Below are positions 21,490 through 25,853 of a stretch of 25,853 bases of DNA, piece after piece. The position numbers were made by a program, and so were the translations under genes. The notes under the pieces were generated by a model. That model saw only the letters and a program-made list of their open reading frames with translations, did not search any database and was not told the origin of the DNA. The stretch lies in contig JBNKDD010000050.1 of assembly GCA_050288085.1 (NCBI GenBank), positions 1-25,853 on the forward strand. Reading direction: 5' to 3'. The DNA comes from JBNKDD01 sp050288085 (GTDB lineage Bacteria > Chloroflexota > Anaerolineae > Aggregatilineales > UBA3940). The first letter of the stretch is position 1. Each line of letters begins with the position of its first letter.

Positions 21490-22293
21490 TTGGAAAACGA
21501 AATGAATGAAAAAAGCTTCGTAGCTTTTAAATGGCAGCCGGGCCAGGATACCGGATTTGCCATCGGCACCCTGATCCTGTTCTGGATCTGCTATCTGGTC
21601 GGTACACATTTCAACCTTGACCTGTTCAAGAACGTTGATTTTGTGGTGAACAGCGGCTTCATGAGGTGGTTAGTCGAATTTATCACCTTCCTGGTCTTCA
21701 CCGTATTCGGCACCCTGTTCTTGAGCGTCTACTTCCCATTGGCCTATGTCGTCGGCGAACGGCGCGAAGGGTTAGCGGGTGTTGGGGTCAAGAGCAAGAA
21801 CCTCGCCCTGTCGCTGATCATCTCGGCGGCACTGGCGGTGGTTTTCCTGTTCGCACTGCCCGGACAATTCAAGGCGATTGACCTGAGCGCTCCGCTCCCC
21901 GAATTAGTCCTCAGCGCCACCAGTCTGTGGGCCCCATTCTTCGTGTTTGGCTGGCTTCAAATGCGCTACGACCGGGCCTTCGGTGCTATTCTCGGTGTCA
22001 TCCTGACCGGCCTGAGCTTCGCGCTCTACCACGTTGGTTCGGTTGGCTTTGACCAGGTGCTTCTGTATCTGGTGGTAGGGCTGGCCCTGGCGGTGATCTT
22101 CCGGCTGACCCGCAACGTGTTTATCGTCTGGCCGCTGGCCTGGTTATTCAACCCCGCGATCAGCACGATTTTCGTCGGTGCAGAATTTAATTGGGGCCAG
22201 GCGATCCTCTACATCATCATCCTGGTTTTCCAGATCAGCGCGATGTCCTGGATAGCCCGCGGCTCGAAAGGTGTTGAGGCCATCGCTGCCTGA
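21490..22293 (+). CDS. CPBP-like intramembrane protease homologue, probably inactive
   Basis: 267 residues, about seven hydrophobic helices. The start is a TTG at 21490, chosen because GGAGG lies eight bases upstream; an ATG at 21502 is further from it. The C-terminal half resembles the CPBP (CaaX protease/bacteriocin-processing) family: a segment APFFVFGWLQMRYDRAFG at the place of the first motif, then GLSFALYHVG with the conserved FxxxH-like His, then a hydrophobic NVFIVWPLAWLFN. The family's EExxxR glutamates are missing from the first motif, so proteolysis is doubtful. The gene is monocistronic, followed by two tandem terminators. Confidence 0.6.
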   Translation: MENEMNEKSFVAFKWQPGQDTGFAIGTLILFWICYLVGTHFNLDLFKNVDFVVNSGFMRWLVEFITFLVFTVFGTLFLSVYFPLAYVVGERREGLAGVGVKSKNLALSLIISAALAVVFLFALPGQFKAIDLSAPLPELVLSATSLWAPFFVFGWLQMRYDRAFGAILGVILTGLSFALYHVGSVGFDQVLLYLVVGLALAVIFRLTRNVFIVWPLAWLFNPAISTIFVGAEFNWGQAILYIIILVFQISAMSWIARGSKGVEAIAA

Positions 22294-22320
22294 TCGCTAT
22301 AATCATTGAAGACCTCTAGA

Positions 22321-22354
22321 ATGCATCCTTTGAGAGGGTGCATTTTTGTTTTTT
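22321..22354 (+). terminator. Rho-independent terminator after the CPBP-like gene
   Basis: ATGCATCCT (22321-22329) pairs with AGGGTGCAT (22335-22343; one G-U pair) across loop TTGAG, followed by TTTTGTTTTTT. It lies 27 bp after the stop. A strong, textbook terminator. Confidence 0.88.
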
Positions 22355-22380
22355 GGCTCATAGGTAAATGAGCCTTTTTT
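22355..22380 (+). terminator. Second, tandem rho-independent terminator
   Basis: GGCTCAT (22355-22361) and ATGAGCC (22368-22374) form a perfect 7-bp stem with loop AGGTAA, followed by TTTTTT. It starts directly after the U-tract of the first terminator and ends only 31 bp before the next start codon. Confidence 0.85.
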
Positions 22381-22411
22381 ATAGGTACGGAAGAGAAAGA
22401 AGGAGGACTTC

Positions 22412-22834
22412 ATGAAAGCACTTTTATATATCCACTCGTGGCTGCGCTGGGTGATTGTACTGGTCGGGCTGGTGGCCCTGGTGATTCACGCCCTGGGCCT
22501 GCTCCAGAAGAAGCCCTACAATTCAATGAGCCGGGGATTGCTAGCCGCTTTTACCGGCCTGATGGATTTACAGGTGTTGGTCGGGATTATCCAGCTGATT
22601 GTTGGGTGGCAGGGATTCGTATCGGCGGGCGGTGGGTTCCCTCGCGCCCAGGTAGAACACGCCATTACGATGTTTATAGCAGTGGCTGCCGCCCACATGA
22701 TTACCCGCAACAAGGAGAAGCCGGATAATATCCGCTATCGCAACGGCCTGATCGCGATCCTGGTGGTGGCGGTGCTGCTCGTGCTGGCAACCGTGTTCGT
22801 CCTGCAAGGGCCGCGCTGGATATTCCGGTTTTAA
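22412..22834 (+). CDS. Small four-helix membrane protein with conserved His (cytochrome b-like)
   Basis: 140 residues, four predicted transmembrane helices. AAGGAGG five bases before the ATG is among the strongest ribosome sites in the window. The N-terminal HSWLRWVIVL, the mid segment MDLQVLVGIIQLIVGW and VEHAITMFIAVAAAHMITRNK match in pattern a widespread family of ~140-residue proteins often annotated as 'cytochrome B'. Histidines at 8, 26, 83 and 95 lie in or near helices and could ligate haem, but that is inference. The gene stands alone between terminators. The recall of the family is from memory and not checked. Confidence 0.65.
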   Translation: MKALLYIHSWLRWVIVLVGLVALVIHALGLLQKKPYNSMSRGLLAAFTGLMDLQVLVGIIQLIVGWQGFVSAGGGFPRAQVEHAITMFIAVAAAHMITRNKEKPDNIRYRNGLIAILVVAVLLVLATVFVLQGPRWIFRF

Positions 22835-22863
22835 AGATCAAGGTTTCACAAGGAATCAAAACA

Positions 22864-22886
22864 CGCCGCGAACGAACTTCGCGGCG
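22864..22886. terminator. Hairpin between convergent genes (CGCCGCGAA / TTCGCGGCG)
   Basis: CGCCGCGAA (22864-22872) and TTCGCGGCG (22878-22886) form a perfect 9-bp stem with loop CGAAC. Plus strand: GTTTGTTTT follows; minus strand: TGTTTTGATT follows. It can therefore end both the small membrane protein gene and the AOR gene. It resembles the degenerate element at 3240-3256. Confidence 0.7.
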
Positions 22887-22919
22887 GTTTGTTTTAAAAA
22901 GGTCGCAGGTAAAGAGTGG

Positions 22920-25091
22920 TTAGGGCCTGCCGGTCTTCTCTTTGACCAGTTCCACCACCTCCGGGAAATCAATCCCCAGCGACTTGATCTTCTCAAGCGT
23001 CGGGATGCCGTTCTCGTCCCAGCCGCGTCGCTTGTATACCGCATCGACCAGCTTTTCGTACTGCGATTCGCGATAAGCCCGGAGAGCGGCCATCTTTTCC
23101 TCGGTGCCCATATTCTCCGGTTCAATACCTACCAGTTCACGAAGCTGTTTATCATAACGGTCAGTGCGAGATTCGTATTCTTCAACCGTCACCGGCCCCA
23201 TCGCCCGGTAGGGTGGATAATCGTGCTCACGTGTACCAAAGCCAAGTTTAAGTGCCAGCAGCCGTTGGAAGTTGTACACCCGTTCTGACTGGGCAAGCAG
23301 GTCTTCAGGTGTAGTAGGTTTCCCGGTTAACCCCTGGAAGATTTCGGTGTAGTTGATCACGTGAGAGATCACCTTGGCCGGTTCCTCTGTTTGTTTGTTG
23401 TCGGGCGGGACGACATCATTCCAGGGGAGTTTGCATAATCCATGAAGGCTGAACCATGTCCGCCACAGAGGGAAGTAATGCAGTGCTTCGGCTTTGTCAT
23501 CAAATGTTGGCATCAATTTGTGCACCATATCATTGAAGATCAGCCAGGCTTCGTCATGTTGTGCACCTTTGAGCGCCAATCCATAGCCACCCTGTTGGGC
23601 CAGCGATTCTTTGGTCACGTACTCTGAGACTTCCATCCCTTTGACTTCCATGCCAATATCCTGTATGAAGTCTGGATCGGCCCCATATTCCTCAATGAAT
23701 AACTGCTTCATGTAGCGCACGCCCTGCCCGACGATCATCCCAAAGCCTTCGCCGCGGGCTAACTGGTGCAGCAGTTCGAGTACCGCCTGGGCATTGCCCC
23801 AATTGAGCGCCAGCCCACCGGTGACCGAATCGTCAATGATGCCTTCCTCGTAGCACTCCATCGCAAAGGCGACCGAGTTAGCAAATGAGATCGTATCGAT
23901 GCCATAGGTGTCGCAGTAGAAGTTCAACTCGATGACGGCCAGTGGATCAAAGATACCGATATTCGATCCCTCCCCCGCGATGGTCTCGTATTCCGGCCCA
24001 TCAACCAGGAGCATTTCGCCTTTGTAGGGGCCGCTGGTCACCTTGAAATTATCCACACCATGTGCGCATGATAGAGAGCAGCCCACCCAGCAGCCATCCG
24101 GCATCCCCTGAGTGAACAGTTCTTCCCAGGTGGTGGTATCGAAGTTAACAGCGTCGGGGTGTGTACCATACCGGAAGTTGTTAACCGGCAGCAGATCGAA
24201 ATGATCCATGATGGGGGGAAGGTGACCGGTTCCGATCCCGCGCATGTTGTTTTGTAATGGATCGTTTTCCATGATTTCTTTGTTCATGCGTTTTCCGGCC
24301 TGTTTGATCAGGTTGATATCTACCGGATTATTGCTGGTACTGTTTAAATTGCTGTAGCGGATGACGAGAGCCTTGATCCGCTTATGGCGGAAAACACGGC
24401 CCGCACCACCGCGCCCGGCCTGCTTGACCCGAACCTTACCCCGGCGGGGATCATACCAACTGAGGTTCAGGCAGGCATAACGAGAATGTTCAGCGCCCTG
24501 CCCTGCCGAAACCACCGATATATTTTTCTGGTCTTGCTTGTTGGTAGCGTACATCTGGGTGAGCTGCGGCCCGATCAGGTGGGAGTCAAGATCTTCCAGG
24601 GGAGCCTCTTCGATGGTCACCCGACCGGAGTCGCCATCGATCACAATAATGACATCCTTCTCAGCGATGCCCTGAATTTCGAGCGCATCCCACCCGGAGA
24701 ACTTCAAATAGGGCCCAAAGTGGCCTCCGGCGTTACTGTCGATCACCGATTGGGTGAGAGGCGAAACCGTCACAACCGTCGATTTGCCGCTGCCGGGATA
24801 GGTTGTGATCCCCCCAATGGGGCCGCCTGCGATGACGATCTCGTTTTCGGGATCGTCCCAACGTGTGTCTCCGGTTATGGCATTCCAGAGCAGCCACATA
24901 CAAAATCCACGCCCACCTGTAAACAGATCTTTCATCTGTTGGCTGACGGGCTTGCTGCTGATCGTATTATCAGAGAGGTTGATGTGCAGCGTACGGTTGG
25001 CATAGCCACGCTCGACGGGGCGCAGCTCATATGAATAGTCGGCTAACAATTGATGCGCTTGCTTAAGCATCTCAATCGACGGTTGAGTCAT
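22920..25091 (-). CDS. Aldehyde ferredoxin oxidoreductase family protein (tungsten/molybdopterin)
   Basis: 723 residues, slightly longer than typical AORs (~600-650). The N-terminal cofactor domain has GGRGFCMWLLWNAITG (59-74), GGPIGGITTYPGSGKSTVVTVSP and SNAGGHFGPYLKFSGWDALEI, the usual two-part pyranopterin-binding pattern. The 4Fe-4S ligands are likely C334, C338 and C342 (GCWVGCSLSC) plus C553 (HGLCKLPW). GPEYET (365-370) and FYCDTYGIDTISF are conserved in the family. The enzymes oxidise aldehydes or reduce acids using ferredoxin; some relatives act on other acyl substrates, and the substrate here cannot be named. A ~100-residue C-terminal extension follows residue ~620. AGGA lies 11 bases before the ATG. 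No ferredoxin, MoaD-like or redox subunit gene is adjacent. Confidence 0.92.
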   Translation of the reverse strand: MTQPSIEMLKQAHQLLADYSYELRPVERGYANRTLHINLSDNTISSKPVSQQMKDLFTGGRGFCMWLLWNAITGDTRWDDPENEIVIAGGPIGGITTYPGSGKSTVVTVSPLTQSVIDSNAGGHFGPYLKFSGWDALEIQGIAEKDVIIVIDGDSGRVTIEEAPLEDLDSHLIGPQLTQMYATNKQDQKNISVVSAGQGAEHSRYACLNLSWYDPRRGKVRVKQAGRGGAGRVFRHKRIKALVIRYSNLNSTSNNPVDINLIKQAGKRMNKEIMENDPLQNNMRGIGTGHLPPIMDHFDLLPVNNFRYGTHPDAVNFDTTTWEELFTQGMPDGCWVGCSLSCAHGVDNFKVTSGPYKGEMLLVDGPEYETIAGEGSNIGIFDPLAVIELNFYCDTYGIDTISFANSVAFAMECYEEGIIDDSVTGGLALNWGNAQAVLELLHQLARGEGFGMIVGQGVRYMKQLFIEEYGADPDFIQDIGMEVKGMEVSEYVTKESLAQQGGYGLALKGAQHDEAWLIFNDMVHKLMPTFDDKAEALHYFPLWRTWFSLHGLCKLPWNDVVPPDNKQTEEPAKVISHVINYTEIFQGLTGKPTTPEDLLAQSERVYNFQRLLALKLGFGTREHDYPPYRAMGPVTVEEYESRTDRYDKQLRELVGIEPENMGTEEKMAALRAYRESQYEKLVDAVYKRRGWDENGIPTLEKIKSLGIDFPEVVELVKEKTGRP

Positions 25092-25315
25092 GATTGGGTT
25101 ATTCCTGTATTATCTTGAGGACATATACGACTCCTTTATCATACCCATCATTTTGACAGATGTCCGGTTATCTTGCTCACTGTTTCTTCGTGAAATTCGA
25201 TATATGGGACGATGGTTTCCGAAGCAAGGCGGAACTGTTTTCGTAGTTTATTGGTGCCAATCATAAGTTGTCATTGCCATCGCCAAACCTCTATACTTTT
25301 CGTTCTTTTTGTAAT

Positions 25316-25336
25316 ATAATTTCTTTTAGAAATTAT
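25316..25336 (+). promoter_or_regulatory. -10 box overlapped by an 8-bp inverted repeat
   Basis: TATAAT at 25315-25320 is a perfect -10 for the DUF2867-like gene, but no -35 is seen at the right distance. ATAATTTC (25316-25323) and GAAATTAT (25329-25336) form an inverted repeat with a 5-base centre that overlaps it, as an operator would. Confidence 0.4.
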
Positions 25337-25367
25337 TAAAAGACAAACATACAAAACGGAGGTTATG

Positions 25368-25853
25368 ATGGAATACGTCAGCCAGTGCCGGGAACTGGCT
25401 CCCTACTTAGAAAACGCCGATCACGTCGATGTAAAAAAGGTTGAGGGAACCGTTACCTTGCGAGAATTTGTAGCAGCGATGTTATCCTACCAGCCGGGGT
25501 GGGTCACCTTTTTATATGGTATCCGGGCAGGTTTTGTGCGTGTTTTAGGCATGAAGCAGGAAGGTGTCCCCCGTCCCCCACACATCGACCCGGCTGAACT
25601 ACCGATGTCTCCCGGCGAAATGGCCCACTTCTTTGAGGTGAAACAGGCCGAGGAAGACTGCTACTGGATTGCCGGGATCGACGACAGTCACCTGAGCGCC
25701 TGGTTGGCTGTAACCGCTGATCCGCTCGATGGGGCCTTGAAGCGTTTCCACGTCACCACCATTGTCAAATACAATCACTGGACGGGGCCGGTTTACTTTA
25801 CGGTGATCAAGCCTTTCCACCACCTGATCGTTGGGACGATGGCCCGTCAGGCG
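25368..25853 (+). CDS. DUF2867-like protein, 5' part (runs off the window)
   Basis: An open frame of 162 codons from the ATG at 25368 to the last base, with no stop. GGAGG five bases upstream supports this start over the adjacent ATG at 25365. The sequence has features of the DUF2867 (SRPBCC-like) family: an N-terminal DHVDVKKVEG, YGIRAGFVRVLGM (a [RL]..LVR.FGL-like motif), a central FFEVKQAEEDCYWIAGIDDSHLSAWLAV, and the C-terminal VKYNHWTGPVYFTVIKPFHHLIV with the conserved PxH. No catalytic function is known for the family. It is divergent from the AOR gene, 276 bp away, and is probably only a few residues short of complete. Confidence 0.8.
   Translation, partial: MEYVSQCRELAPYLENADHVDVKKVEGTVTLREFVAAMLSYQPGWVTFLYGIRAGFVRVLGMKQEGVPRPPHIDPAELPMSPGEMAHFFEVKQAEEDCYWIAGIDDSHLSAWLAVTADPLDGALKRFHVTTIVKYNHWTGPVYFTVIKPFHHLIVGTMARQA

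Noticed and set aside
24384..25034. Plus-strand reading frame (216 codons) opposite the AOR gene
   Set aside because: The AOR frame is unambiguous by motif order; the opposite frame has no domain or ribosome site.
22920..25091. AOR-family protein as benzoyl-CoA reductase subunit BamB
   Set aside because: No other bam genes are adjacent, and the length and Cys spacing differ; substrate cannot be assigned.

Overview
The window looks like chromosomal DNA from a member of the Chloroflexota, most likely an Anaerolineae-type lineage. This is inferred from the style of the genes, because no rRNA or tRNA marker is present. The clues are lipoproteins and a Ser/Thr kinase with Pro/Thr-rich 'TPTPTAT' linkers, TolB-like and PQQ-like propellers, FIST and CAP-domain proteins, a large tungsten-type aldehyde oxidoreductase, many small multi-spanning membrane proteins of unknown function, and several families of short GC-rich palindromes dispersed between genes. 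Twenty protein-coding genes are complete and two are cut by the window edges. I see no tRNA, rRNA, CRISPR array, transposase or phage gene.

Layout, left to right. (1) 1-1543: the 3' end of a TolB-like propeller gene followed by a paralogous lipoprotein. (2) 1612-3012: murD on the minus strand, then a 360-bp gene-free stretch with degenerate hairpin repeats. (3) 3374-6584: a pentapeptide-repeat protein, a DinB/ClbS-like four-helix protein, a membrane 4Fe-4S protein of the NapH/NosR type, and a divergent AEC permease. The last two share an intergenic region with a perfect CRP-type palindrome. (4) 6651-9811: a membrane-anchored PQQ propeller, a stand-alone FIST protein behind a promoter with paired TGGTACCA palindromes, and a small four-helix membrane protein built by internal duplication. 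(5) 9915-11261: a CAP-domain lipoprotein and a divergent membrane protein. (6) 11354-16249: two adjacent lipoproteins that share a repeated, unrecognised ectodomain, divergent from a PknB-type transmembrane Ser/Thr kinase. (7) 16373-17832: a MITE-like nested palindrome and a TetR regulator with a membrane protein, behind a clear two-operator promoter. (8) 17945-20173: a transglutaminase-like protein divergent from a soluble REC-HisKA-HATPase protein. (9) 20281-22834: a signal-peptide/TM/zinc-ribbon protein, a degenerate CPBP-like membrane protein and a small His-containing four-helix membrane protein. (10) 22920-25853: an AOR-family oxidoreductase divergent from a DUF2867-like gene cut by the window edge.

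Themes. Most genes are single or paired transcription units concerned with the cell envelope and signal sensing. The region most likely to hold something undescribed is 11354-16249, where three copies of a ~120-residue 'MG..F / TGWG / YYW' domain on two lipoproteins sit head-to-head with a receptor kinase. A second theme is regulatory DNA: a CRP-like site, an autoregulated TetR promoter, paired palindromes at the FIST promoter, and a set of GC-rich hairpins placed just downstream of stop codons, several of them without a U-tract and several belonging to dispersed repeat families.
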